From Streptomyces sp. ISL-36 (GTDB taxonomy: Bacteria; Actinomycetota; Actinomycetes; Streptomycetales; Streptomycetaceae), in the NCBI RefSeq assembly GCF_018614205.1, contig NZ_JAGGOS010000015.1:1-64000 (forward strand): 64,000 bases of DNA. The letters run 5' to 3'. Numbering within the stretch: position 1 is the stretch's first letter; each line of letters opens with the position of its first letter. Of this stretch, positions 8,727-16,874 are shown in pieces. Below the pieces are notes generated by a model that was not told the origin of the DNA, searched no databases, and saw nothing but the letters and a program-made list of their open reading frames with translations. The position numbers were made by a program, and so were the translations under genes.

Positions 8727-9290
8727 GTGCCGCATGTCCTGGTCCTCAACGCGTCGTACGAGCCCCTCGGCGTCGTACCGCTCCGCCGCGCGCTCGTCCT
8801 CGTCCTCGAGAACAAGGCCCTCTGCCTCGAGGAGTCCGGCGCCTTCCTGCACAGTGAGACCCGCGTCATCGCCGCGCCCAGCGTGGTCCGGCTGAAGCGG
8901 TTCGTACGGGTCCCCTACCGGGGGCCCGTTCCTCTGACCCGCAGAGCGCTCTTCGCCCGCGACGGCGGACGCTGCATGTACTGCGGTGGCGTCGCAACCA
9001 GCGTCGACCACGTCATTCCGCGCAGCCGCGGGGGTACGCACGCCTGGGAGAACGTCGTGGCGGCCTGCCGCCGCTGCAACCACGTCAAGGCCGACCGGCA
9101 CCTGCGGGAACTGGGCTGGCGGCTGCGTCACCAACCCGCGCCGCCCAGTGGCCTGGCCTGGCGGATCATCGGCACCGGTCATCGGGACCCGCGCTGGCTG
9201 CCGTACCTGCAGCCGTACGGCGCGGACGATGTGATGGCCCGGATCGACGCCGTCTCCACGGCCCCCACGGGGGCCGTGAAGGCGAGCTGA
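8727..9290 (+). CDS. HNH endonuclease domain protein
   Basis: A 187-residue protein with an N-terminal segment common to actinobacterial HNH proteins (VLVLNASYEPLGVVPLRRAL) and a C-terminal HNH nuclease core. The core has CMYCG, then VDHVIPRSRGG and NVVAACRRCNHVKADR, giving the zinc cysteines and the catalytic His. The GTG start follows TTAGGAGG. It stands alone between two convergently or divergently placed housekeeping genes with no methylase nearby, so it is more likely a conserved cellular nuclease than a restriction enzyme. Confidence 0.85.
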   Translation: MPHVLVLNASYEPLGVVPLRRALVLVLENKALCLEESGAFLHSETRVIAAPSVVRLKRFVRVPYRGPVPLTRRALFARDGGRCMYCGGVATSVDHVIPRSRGGTHAWENVVAACRRCNHVKADRHLRELGWRLRHQPAPPSGLAWRIIGTGHRDPRWLPYLQPYGADDVMARIDAVSTAPTGAVKAS

Positions 9291-9308
9291 TCCGGGCCTT
9301 CGTCGTAC

Positions 9309-9333
9309 GGGGGCGTCTCCTGGAGGCGCCCCT
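9309..9333. terminator. Imperfect hairpin between HNH and GH84 genes
   Basis: GGGGCG and CGCCCC arms with a mostly paired interior (TCTCC/GGAGG) fill the 41-bp gap between two convergent genes and slightly overlap the end of the minus-strand gene. Confidence 0.45.
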
Positions 9334-12300
9334 ACCCCTTCGGCCGCCCGGACTCTTCGGGCTCCTCGTGCTTCTGGGGCTCCTCGTGTCTCTGGGGCTT
9401 CTCGGGCTTCTCGGGCTTGAGCGGCGGGGCGACGGCGTACGTCTCCACCGACCAGAGCGAGTACCCGTACTCCGTCGCCCGCGTGTCGCCCTGCACCCGG
9501 AGGAAGCGGGTGTCCGCCGCGTCCATGCGGACCGACTCGCGGCCGCCGCGGCCGTCGGCGACGGTCGCCGCGGTGCGCCAGGTACGGCCGTCGGCGGAGA
9601 CCTGGATGCGGTAGCGGGAGGCGTACGCGTCCTGCCAGTGGAGGACCACCTGCCCTATCCGGGCCGGTCGCGGAAGCTCCAGCTGCCACCAGGCGCCGTC
9701 CTCGGCCGGTGAGGACCAGCGGGTGGTGGGGTCGCCGTCCACGGCCGAGGAGGCCGGGAAGTCGGCGGTCTCGTCGCCCGACGAGGAGGCCGTCGCCGAG
9801 CGCGCCAGGTCCGGACCCGCCGTGCGCGGGAAGGCGCGGACCGTCAGGACCCGCTCCTCGCCCGCGAAGGAGACCGGCACCTGGTAGGAGCCGGCCGGTA
9901 CGTCCGGCGCGACCGAGATCTCCAGCGGCACCGTCGTCCGCGTGCCGCGGGGCACCAGGGCCTCCTTCGGCAGCGTCACGGTGATGCCCTTCGGAGCCCG
10001 CGCCGTCAGCGGCCCGCGCACCTCGCCGGCGCGCCGGCCCGTCAGCCGGACGTCCACCCGCCGCACCGGCCCGCCGATCTCGGCGTCCGTCTCGCCCCGG
10101 GCCAGCTCCAGCTCGGCGCGCGGCTCGTCCGCGAACCACGGCACCAGGGACCGCACCTCGGGAGCCGAACCGTTCCCCACGACGCGGACGGCGTCCGCGC
10201 GCAGCCCCTTCACGTCCGTCTGCGTCCAGCCGGAGGCCGACAGCGGGCCGAGGTCACGCCACCCCTCTCCCGGGACGTACGCCTCCACGCGCGCACCGTC
10301 GCCCGAGCCCGGCTCCGTCATCACGGTCACCGTCTCCACCGGACGCGAACGCTCCAGCCGAAGCGTGTACGCGCCCTCCGCCCGGTCCACCGCCTGCCGT
10401 CGGTCACGGGCCCGGTCGGCGCCGGTCCAGGCCGCCGACTCGGCCACCGCGCGCGTGAGGAAGGCATCGAGGACGCCCTTGCCGACCGTCACCTCGCTCG
10501 CCCTCAGCGCCTCGCGCTGCGTCTCAAGACGCAGCTGCGCCTGCCAGGCCGTCGTGCCGTCGCCGCGTGCCTGGGCGAGCAGCATGTCGACCGCCGTCTC
10601 ACCCGCGAGGCCGTACCGCGACAGCTGCTCCAGCCAGGGCCGCACCTCGTCGTCCAGGGTGCCGTCCGCCGTCGCCGCCAACCGCCGGGGCGCCTCCCGC
10701 ATCACGGTGAACGCGGCCCGCAGCTCGCGCGCCGCCCTCTCCCGCGCCGCCCGGTCCGACGCCGTGCGGCTGTTCCAGAACGCGGTCGTCAGCGGCTTCA
10801 GATAGGCCGACTCGCCCGCCGGGTCGAGGATCGAGGAGGCGTCATTGCCGGCCAGCGCCCGCAGCGCCTCGCGCGCCGCGGGGTCCGGCCCCGCCAGCTC
10901 GTCGACGGCGGCCCGCCAGGACTCCTGCGGCCGGTACCCCTTCGGGTTCCAGGCGTAGTCCGCCGAGGTGAACAGCGGGATGCGGGAGACCGCGGCCTGC
11001 TCCATGGCGTTGGCGAGGAACGCGGCCGAACCGGCCGCCACCGCCGGCTCGCGGCCCGTGGAGGGGCCGAGGAAGAGCCGGTCCTCGGCGTAGTCGTTGA
11101 CCGGGTAGTTGTCCAGGGTGACCAGCGGGCGGCGCAGCGCGTCGCGGGCGCCGGCCAGTTCGCGTCCGGTGATCGTGCGGGGGACGACGCCGACCCCCGT
11201 CCAGGCCACCTGCACCCGCTCGTCGAGCCGTGCCGCGAGCGCCGTGCGGTACTCCGTCGCGCCGTCCTGGTAGTACTCCGTCGGCATCAGGGTCAGCGGT
11301 TCCGCGTCCGGGTGCCGCTCGGCCAGGTGCCGGGCGACCGCGCTCGCCACGCGCGCGTGGGCGGTGGCCGCGGCCTCGGGCCCCCGGCCGAAGGTGTCCG
11401 CGTCCTTCGAGCAGTGCCACTCGGTGTAGCTGACGTCCTGGAACTGGAGCTGGAAGGAGCGCACCCCCAGCGCCCACATCGCGTCGATCTTGCGGGTGAG
11501 CGCCGTCACGTCGTCGTCCGACGCCAGGCACATCGACTGGGCGGGCGCCACGGCCCAGGCCAGCGTCACATGGTTCGCGCGCGCCCGTTCGGCGAGCGCG
11601 CGGAACCCGGCGCGCTGGTCGGCCGGGTAGGGGTCGCGCCACTGCGTCTGGCGGTACGGGTCGTCACCGGGCGCGTAGAGGTACCGGTTCTGCTTGGTGC
11701 GGCCCATGAAGTCGAGCTGGGCCAGGCGCTGGTCCTGGCTCCAGGGGTGGCCGTAGAACCCCTCGGTCAGGCCGCGCACGGCGGTGCCGGGCCAGTCGCG
11801 GACCCGGACACCGGGCACCCGGTCTCCGACGCCGGTGAGCTGACGCAGCGTCTGGACGGCGTGGAAGAGACCGTCCTCGCCGACCCCGTCCAGGGCCACC
11901 GTGTCCCGGCCCTCGAACCGGCCGGTCGCCAGCCGGTAGCCGCCGCGCGGCAGATCGCCCCGCTCCGGCACACGCAGCGCCCGCAGGGCCTCCTGCGTGC
12001 CGGAGGCACCCGAGCCGCCCGGCCCGGCCGCACGCACGACGGTGCCGGCACCCGGCAGGGACGTGTGGACCGTCCGTACCCCCGCCGCCCGCAGCACCTC
12101 GCGCAGTGCGGCGACGGCGTACGGATCGGCGTCGGAGTCCGTGAGGAGTGTCACCTCGTCGCCGAGCGGCACCGGGGAGCCGGCCGCGGTGAGGACCTGC
12201 GGGCGCGGCCACACGGAGGGCACGGCCCGCTGCTCGTCCGGGGTGGTCACCGGAGAGACCGGTGCGGCCTGGGCGACGCCCGGGACGACCCCGCCGAGGA

Positions 12301-12361
12301 GGCCACCGATCACCGCGGCGGCCACGGCCGACGCGGTCCGCTTCCTGCGCCCGAGGTGCAC
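9332..12361 (-). CDS. Secreted GH84 beta-N-acetylglucosaminidase-like protein with CBM32 domain
   Basis: A 1009-residue exported protein. A Sec signal peptide (about residues 1-32, ending AQA-AP) is followed by a GH20b-like alpha/beta domain. A GH84 barrel then starts at RGLTEGFYGHPW (about residue 190) and includes KQNRYLYAPGDDPY and TLDNYPVND. A helical and beta region follows, then an F5/8-type (CBM32) domain near residues 850-970. A charged Pro/Lys/Glu tail ends the protein. GH84 enzymes remove terminal GlcNAc by substrate-assisted catalysis with two neighbouring aspartates. Here the matching segment reads LQFQDVS (near residues 305-311), with Gln before the single Asp. It may act on chitin, mucin or peptidoglycan-type glycans outside the cell. 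Confidence 0.85.
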   Translation of the reverse strand: MHLGRRKRTASAVAAAVIGGLLGGVVPGVAQAAPVSPVTTPDEQRAVPSVWPRPQVLTAAGSPVPLGDEVTLLTDSDADPYAVAALREVLRAAGVRTVHTSLPGAGTVVRAAGPGGSGASGTQEALRALRVPERGDLPRGGYRLATGRFEGRDTVALDGVGEDGLFHAVQTLRQLTGVGDRVPGVRVRDWPGTAVRGLTEGFYGHPWSQDQRLAQLDFMGRTKQNRYLYAPGDDPYRQTQWRDPYPADQRAGFRALAERARANHVTLAWAVAPAQSMCLASDDDVTALTRKIDAMWALGVRSFQLQFQDVSYTEWHCSKDADTFGRGPEAAATAHARVASAVARHLAERHPDAEPLTLMPTEYYQDGATEYRTALAARLDERVQVAWTGVGVVPRTITGRELAGARDALRRPLVTLDNYPVNDYAEDRLFLGPSTGREPAVAAGSAAFLANAMEQAAVSRIPLFTSADYAWNPKGYRPQESWRAAVDELAGPDPAAREALRALAGNDASSILDPAGESAYLKPLTTAFWNSRTASDRAARERAARELRAAFTVMREAPRRLAATADGTLDDEVRPWLEQLSRYGLAGETAVDMLLAQARGDGTTAWQAQLRLETQREALRASEVTVGKGVLDAFLTRAVAESAAWTGADRARDRRQAVDRAEGAYTLRLERSRPVETVTVMTEPGSGDGARVEAYVPGEGWRDLGPLSASGWTQTDVKGLRADAVRVVGNGSAPEVRSLVPWFADEPRAELELARGETDAEIGGPVRRVDVRLTGRRAGEVRGPLTARAPKGITVTLPKEALVPRGTRTTVPLEISVAPDVPAGSYQVPVSFAGEERVLTVRAFPRTAGPDLARSATASSSGDETADFPASSAVDGDPTTRWSSPAEDGAWWQLELPRPARIGQVVLHWQDAYASRYRIQVSADGRTWRTAATVADGRGGRESVRMDAADTRFLRVQGDTRATEYGYSLWSVETYAVAPPLKPEKPEKPQRHEEPQKHEEPEESGRPKG

Positions 12362-12569
12362 GGGGGGACTCCTTTGTCACGAGGGGGTTACGAGCCCACC
12401 ACCCGCCCGCCGGAGGTGTCAATGCAGCTGGTCGATGTGTCTGCTTTGCCCGGCGGCCTTTCGGCGAGGTGGCACCCCTGCGCCAACTTCGGCCGGTAAA
12501 ACGGGGTGCGCTGGGTAGGGCTCACTCGTTGTCCCCTCGTCCCACCTTTCGAGACAAACGGGAGCCCCC

Positions 12570-12779
12570 ATGTCCGTGACCACCCCCCACCACCCCACGA
12601 CCGCCCCCCACCACTCCAAACGCATACCGGTCCTGATCCCGGGACCGCTGACCAGCGAACCCCCGCTCGCCGACGCCGCGCCCCTCACCAGCGAGCCGCC
12701 CCTGACCGACGCGGCCCCCCTGACCAGCGAACCCACCGCCCTCGGCACCGCGGGCGGTACCGAGTCCCCCGGAGTCTGA
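12570..12779 (+). CDS. Small Pro-rich peptide with tandem PLTSEPPL(A/T)DAA repeats
   Basis: A 69-residue ORF not assignable to a family. It starts MSVTTPHHPTTAPHH with GGGAG upstream of the ATG. The middle holds two full copies and one partial copy of a 12-residue unit, PLTSEPPL(A/T)DAA. Third codon positions are overwhelmingly G or C. Between copies 1 and 2, eight codon differences are synonymous and one changes an amino acid (Ala to Thr), which argues for real translation and protein-level constraint. There is no signal peptide, membrane segment or cysteine. It sits 49 bases before malQ in the same direction and may share its transcript. Function unknown. Confidence 0.6.
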   Translation: MSVTTPHHPTTAPHHSKRIPVLIPGPLTSEPPLADAAPLTSEPPLTDAAPLTSEPTALGTAGGTESPGV

Positions 12780-12828
12780 CTCCCCCTCGGGCCGCGTCCT
12801 CCCGGCCCCGGAGCCCTCGGAGTGTGAA

Positions 12829-14910
12829 GTGACCCTGGCCCGCCTCGCCGCCCTCCATGGCGTCGCCACGGAGTACGCGCCCTCCGAGGGCGTCATCGTC
12901 CAGGTTCCCGACGCCACGGTCGTGGCCGTGCTCGGCGTCCTGGGCGTCGACGCGTCCACGCCGGAGGCGGTCGCCGCCTCGCTCGAAGCGGTGCTGCGAG
13001 GCGAGCGGGAGCGCCTTCTTCCGCCCACCCTGGTGCGGTGGCAGGACGGCCCGGTGCACCCGCCGGGCCCGGCCGAGGGGCTGCCGCCCGGCACCCGGCT
13101 GCGCGTCACGACCGAGTCCGGTGAGGTGCTGGAGAGCGCCGACTGGGAGGGGCTGCCGCTCGGCGTCCACGAGCTCGACGCGCTCGCGCCCGACGGCAGA
13201 GCCGGCCGGAGCACGCTCATCGTCGCCCCCGCGCGCGTGCCCCGGCCCCGGGAGCGGGCGTTCGGCCTGCTCGTCCAGCTCTACTCCGTGCTCTCCGCCC
13301 GCTCCTGGGGCATGGGCGACCTGGGCGACCTGCGCGAACTCGCCGCCTGGGCGGGCCGGACGCACGGCGCGGGGTTCGTCCAGGTCAATCCGCTGCACGC
13401 GGCCGTGCCCGGGGCGCCCACCGACCCGTCCCCGTACCGCCCGTCCTCACGGCGCTTCCCCGACCCCGTCCATCTGCGGATCGAGGACATCCCCGAGTAC
13501 GGGTTCCTGGCCCCCGAGTACCGCGACGAGCTGGAATCCGTCCTCGCCGACGCCACCGAGCTCCGTGAACGGGTGCTGCGCAAGGGTGCGCTGATCGACC
13601 GGGACGCGGTGTGGGAGGTCAAGCGGCGCGCCCTGGAGCTGGTACGGACCGTGGAACTCGGCCCCGGCAGGCGCGCCGAGTACCGCGACTTCCTCGCGCG
13701 GCGCGGCCGGGCCCTGGAGGACCACGCCACCTACTGCGCCCTCGCCGAGCGCCACGGGCACCACTGGCGGTCCTGGCCCGAGGAGCTGCGCGACCCCCGC
13801 TCAGCGGCGCAGGCCGTCCGCGCCGACGACGAACTGGCCGCCCGTGTCGACTTCCACTGCCGGCTCGCCTGGCTGACGGACCGGCAGCTCGCCGCGGCCG
13901 GCGAGGCCGCGCGGGCCGCCGGGATGGCCGTGGGGATCGTCCACGACCTCGCGGTCGGCGTCCACCCGGACGGCTCCGACGCCTGGGCCCAGCAAGACGC
14001 CTTCGCCGCGGGCATGTCGGTCGGCGCCCCACCCGACGCCTTCAACGCCCGCGGACAGGACTGGGGCCTGCCGCCGTGGCGCCCCGACACGCTCGCCGCC
14101 TCGGGCTACGCGCCGTACCGCGGGCTCCTCAAGGAGCTGCTGCGCCACGCGGGCGCGCTGCGGATCGACCATGTGATGGGCCTGTTCCGGCTCTGGTGGG
14201 TGCCCGAGGGGCGCGAGCCCACCGAGGGGACGTATGTCCGCTACGACTCCGAGGCCATGCTCGCCGTCCTCGTCCTGGAGGCCCACCGCGCGGGCGCCGT
14301 CGTCATCGGTGAGGATCTCGGCACCGTCGAGCCGGGCGTGCGGGAGCGGTTGGCCCGGTGCGGGGTGCTGGGCACCTCGGTGCTCTGGTTCGAGCGGGAC
14401 TGGGCCGGTGACGGCCGCCCGCTCTCCCCGGAGGAGTGGCGCACCGACTGCGTGGCCACCGCCACCACCCACGACCTGCCCTCCACGGCGGCCCGGCTGA
14501 GCGGGGACCATGTCGCCCTGCGCCACCGGCTCGGGCTGCTCACCGGCGATCTGGAGCGGGAGCGCGGCCGGGACGCGGCCGAGGTCCGGGAGTGGCTGGG
14601 CTGCCTGGAGCGCCTCGGGCTGCTGCCGGAGGGTCCGGGCGAGGAGGAGGCCGAGATCCGGGCCGTCCACCGGTTCCTGCTGCGTACCCCCGCCACGATG
14701 GTGGGGGTGTGGCTGCCGGACACGGTCGGGGACCGGCGGCCGCAGAACCTGCCGGGCACCTGGGACCAGTACCCCAACTGGCGGCTTCCGTTGGCCGGCC
14801 CGGACGGCCAGCCGCTCGCTCTGGAGGAGCTGGCCGCCTCGCCCCGCCTGCACCGCCTGCTGAGCGTCTTCGGGTCCCGTACGGCACCCCCGGACGCGCG
14901 GGCGGTTTAG
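12829..14910 (+). CDS. malQ: 4-alpha-glucanotransferase (amylomaltase)
   Basis: A 693-residue GH77 enzyme that moves alpha-1,4-glucan segments between maltodextrins or glycogen chains in the cytoplasm. The extra N-terminal domain (about residues 1-150) is normal for the actinobacterial form. The barrel starts at LVQLYSVLSARSWGMGDLGDL. The nucleophile is the Asp of LRIDHVMGL (near 446), the acid/base is the Glu of VIGEDLG (near 495), and the transition-state Asp is in TTHDLPST (near 549). It starts at a GTG with GGAG upstream. No malE/glg genes lie nearby. Confidence 0.92.
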   Translation: MTLARLAALHGVATEYAPSEGVIVQVPDATVVAVLGVLGVDASTPEAVAASLEAVLRGERERLLPPTLVRWQDGPVHPPGPAEGLPPGTRLRVTTESGEVLESADWEGLPLGVHELDALAPDGRAGRSTLIVAPARVPRPRERAFGLLVQLYSVLSARSWGMGDLGDLRELAAWAGRTHGAGFVQVNPLHAAVPGAPTDPSPYRPSSRRFPDPVHLRIEDIPEYGFLAPEYRDELESVLADATELRERVLRKGALIDRDAVWEVKRRALELVRTVELGPGRRAEYRDFLARRGRALEDHATYCALAERHGHHWRSWPEELRDPRSAAQAVRADDELAARVDFHCRLAWLTDRQLAAAGEAARAAGMAVGIVHDLAVGVHPDGSDAWAQQDAFAAGMSVGAPPDAFNARGQDWGLPPWRPDTLAASGYAPYRGLLKELLRHAGALRIDHVMGLFRLWWVPEGREPTEGTYVRYDSEAMLAVLVLEAHRAGAVVIGEDLGTVEPGVRERLARCGVLGTSVLWFERDWAGDGRPLSPEEWRTDCVATATTHDLPSTAARLSGDHVALRHRLGLLTGDLERERGRDAAEVREWLGCLERLGLLPEGPGEEEAEIRAVHRFLLRTPATMVGVWLPDTVGDRRPQNLPGTWDQYPNWRLPLAGPDGQPLALEELAASPRLHRLLSVFGSRTAPPDARAV

Positions 14911-14918
14911 GTGTTCGC

Positions 14919-14924
14919 TACGTT
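14919..14924 (+). promoter_or_regulatory. -10 hexamer of a likely leaderless promoter
   Basis: TACGTT ends 6 nt before the GTG of the next gene and no ribosome binding site is present, the usual layout for leaderless actinobacterial mRNAs. Confidence 0.5.
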
Positions 14925-14930
14925 TGCACC

Positions 14931-15161
14931 GTGGACAAGAAGAACGCTCTGCGCGCCGGTGCTGTCGCGGCCGGTACGACGCTGATGATGCTGCTCATGT
15001 CGTCCCCCGCGCTCGCGCTCACCCGCGACGACGGTGACGACCCGGCCCCCAAGCTGAGTGTCGTGGAGACCCTCGGCCTGTACGTGGCGGCGCCGATCGT
15101 GCTGTTCCTGGTGATCGCCGGTCTGGTGATGGTGCTCGACAAGTCCAAGAAGCGGGCGTAA
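14931..15161 (+). CDS. Small membrane protein of unknown function
   Basis: A 76-residue protein with two hydrophobic stretches: an N-terminal signal-like segment (about residues 8-30, ending SPALA-LT) and a membrane helix (TLGLYVAAPIVLFLVIAGLVM, about 48-68). A KSKKRA tail follows. An Asp-rich loop separates the hydrophobic stretches. If the first segment is cleaved, the product is a single-pass protein with a cytoplasmic C-terminus. The GTG start is favoured by the hydrophobic pattern and by the -10 hexamer just upstream. Similar small proteins are common in streptomycetes, but I cannot name a family. Confidence 0.72.
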   Translation: MDKKNALRAGAVAAGTTLMMLLMSSPALALTRDDGDDPAPKLSVVETLGLYVAAPIVLFLVIAGLVMVLDKSKKRA

Positions 15162-15191
15162 CCCCCAGCCTTTCCTCTTCACGAGGCCTGA

Positions 15192-15232
15192 CGAGGGCGC
15201 CGCACGGTACGACGTACCGTGCGGCGCCCTCG
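15192..15232. terminator. Bidirectional terminator
   Basis: Two perfect 20-bp arms (15192-15211 and 15213-15232) separated by one base lie between the plus-strand small membrane gene and the convergent MarR gene. Confidence 0.85.
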
Positions 15233-15239
15233 CGTGCGT

Positions 15240-15758
15240 TCAGGCCGTGGTCGCGAGCAGCTTGCGCAGCAGCCCGGCCAGCTGCTCCGCCTCCTCCTCG
15301 GTGAGAGCTGACTCCAGGGCCGCCCGCTGCTGGGCGAGACCGGCCCCCACCGCCTGATCCACCAGCTCCCGGGCGTCCTCGCCGAGGGTGACCCGCAGCC
15401 CGCGCCGGTCGTTCGGGTCGGGACTGCGGCTGAGCAGTCCGGCCTTCTCCAGCTTGTCGAGCCGGCCCGTCATCCCGCCGGTGGTGATCATCAGGGTCGC
15501 GGCGAGTTCGCGCGGCGAGAGAGTGTACGGCTCGCCCGAGCGGCGCAGGGTCCCGAGCACGTCGAACTCCCCGAGCCCCATTCCGTATGGCGCGTACGCC
15601 TTCTCGACCCGGCCGCGCATGGCGGCGGCCAGCCGGTAGATCCGCCCGAAGACGGCCATCGGCAGGGTCTCCAGATCGGGCCGGACGGCTGCCCACTGGT
15701 CGATGATCGCGTCGACGGCGTCGTGAGCGGGCCCGGGGCCCGGGGTGTGCTTCTCCAT
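15240..15758 (-). CDS. MarR-family transcriptional regulator
   Basis: A 172-residue winged-helix regulator: dimer helices at both ends and a central DNA-binding region (LSPRELAATLMITTGGMTGRL, then SPDPNDRRGLRVTLG, the wing). The start is the ATG at 15758 with GGGGAG about 10 nt upstream. It is divergent from an EamA exporter gene with palindromes in between. The usual reading is a ligand-sensing repressor of its own gene and the exporter. The ligand is unknown. Confidence 0.87.
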   Translation of the reverse strand: MEKHTPGPGPAHDAVDAIIDQWAAVRPDLETLPMAVFGRIYRLAAAMRGRVEKAYAPYGMGLGEFDVLGTLRRSGEPYTLSPRELAATLMITTGGMTGRLDKLEKAGLLSRSPDPNDRRGLRVTLGEDARELVDQAVGAGLAQQRAALESALTEEEAEQLAGLLRKLLATTA

Positions 15759-15801
15759 GGCGTCAGTCTCCCCTTCCCCTCCACTCGATGACAAGAAAGC
15801 C

Positions 15802-15829
15802 ACTTGCAAGTAAGTAGCTTAGTGCTAAG
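15802..15829. promoter_or_regulatory. Candidate MarR operators in a divergent promoter
   Basis: ACTTGCAAGT (15802-15811) is a perfect 10-bp palindrome. CTTAGTGCTAAG (15818-15829) has 5-bp arms around TG. Both sit in an unusually AT-rich 40-bp patch between marR and the exporter gene, where both promoters must lie. Confidence 0.6.
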
Positions 15830-15898
15830 TTAATTACCGCCAAGCCAGTTCGGGGCCCGAAGCCCCGGAGCACCGGCATTCCCGAGGGGGGAACCGTC

Positions 15899-16849
15899 AT
15901 GTCCCGTAAGGCCGCCGTCGTCGCGCTCACCGCGCTCGCCCCGATCTCCTGGGGCTCCACCTACCTCGTCACGACCGAGTTCCTGCCGCCCGACCGGCCG
16001 CTGTTCACCGGACTGATGCGCGCGCTGCCCGCCGGGCTCCTGCTCCTCGCCCTCACCCGCAAGCTCCCGCAGGGTGCCTGGTGGTGGAAGGCGGCGGTCC
16101 TCGGGGCCCTCAACATCGGCGCCTTCTTCCCGCTGCTCTTCCTCGCCGCGTACCGCCTTCCCGGCGGCGTCGCCGCCGTCGTCGCCTCCGTGGGCCCGCT
16201 CTTCGTGGTCGGCCTGGCCGCCCTCTTCCTCGGTGACCGCCCCACCGTGCGCTCCCTGCTCACCGCGATCGCGGCAGCCTTCGGCGTCAGCCTGGTGGTC
16301 CTGAAGGCGGGGGCGGCGCTGGACCTGGTCGGGGTGGCCGCCGGACTGCTCTCCGCCCTGTCGATGTCCGCCGGCACGGTCTTCACCAAGCGCTGGGGGA
16401 GGCCCGAGGGGGTCGGCGCGCTGGCGCTGACGGGCTGGCAGCTCACCGCGGGCGGGCTGATCATCCTGCCGATCGCCTTCCTGATCGAAGGCGCCCCGCC
16501 CGCCCTGGACTCCACCAACCTGCTCGGCTACGCCTACCTCGCCTTCGGCAACACGGCGGTCTCCTACTTCCTCTGGTTCCGCGGGATCGAGCGGCTGAGC
16601 GCCTCCTCGGTGACGCTCCTCGGACCGCTGTCGCCGATCACCGCGGCCGTCATCGGCTGGGTGGCGCTCGGTCAGGCGCTGGGGCCCGTGCAGCTCGCGG
16701 GAATGGCGGTCGCGTTCGGGGCGACGCTGGTCGGCCAGCTGGGCGGTCCGCGGACACCCGCCGCCAAGAAGGCAGGATCATTCGTTTCTTCTGAAAGGAA
16801 TGGTCAGGAACTTTCGATGGACCTTGAGGGTTCGGGGGTGCGACGGTAG
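15899..16849 (+). CDS. EamA/DMT-family exporter
   Basis: A 316-residue drug/metabolite transporter with ten predicted membrane helices arranged as two EamA repeats (SWGSTYLVT at the start of the first, SAGTVFTKRWGRPEG at the second). Family members export amino acids, purines, dyes or other small metabolites. The divergent MarR gene suggests inducible expression by the exported compound. The gene's last 50 bases contain promoter-like sequence for the next gene, so the C-terminal residues after AAKKAG may be dispensable. Confidence 0.85.
   Translation: MSRKAAVVALTALAPISWGSTYLVTTEFLPPDRPLFTGLMRALPAGLLLLALTRKLPQGAWWWKAAVLGALNIGAFFPLLFLAAYRLPGGVAAVVASVGPLFVVGLAALFLGDRPTVRSLLTAIAAAFGVSLVVLKAGAALDLVGVAAGLLSALSMSAGTVFTKRWGRPEGVGALALTGWQLTAGGLIILPIAFLIEGAPPALDSTNLLGYAYLAFGNTAVSYFLWFRGIERLSASSVTLLGPLSPITAAVIGWVALGQALGPVQLAGMAVAFGATLVGQLGGPRTPAAKKAGSFVSSERNGQELSMDLEGSGVRR
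16792..16829 (+). promoter_or_regulatory. Conserved 38-bp promoter block, copy A
   Basis: The block begins TGAAAGG and ends TTCGATGGACCTTGAGG. It matches the block before allantoicase (18757-18794) at 27 of 38 positions without gaps. It lies 45 bases upstream of the second EamA gene, inside the 3' end of the first. GAAAG (16793-16797) and CTTTC (16811-16815) form an inverted repeat, a plausible regulator site. Confidence 0.5.
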
Positions 16850-16874
16850 GGCCACCGCAATCGAAAGGACCACC

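Noticed and set aside
8727..9290. HNH nuclease as a restriction system
   Set aside because: There is no methylase, specificity subunit or mobile-element signature nearby; single HNH proteins of this type are common in actinobacterial core genomes.
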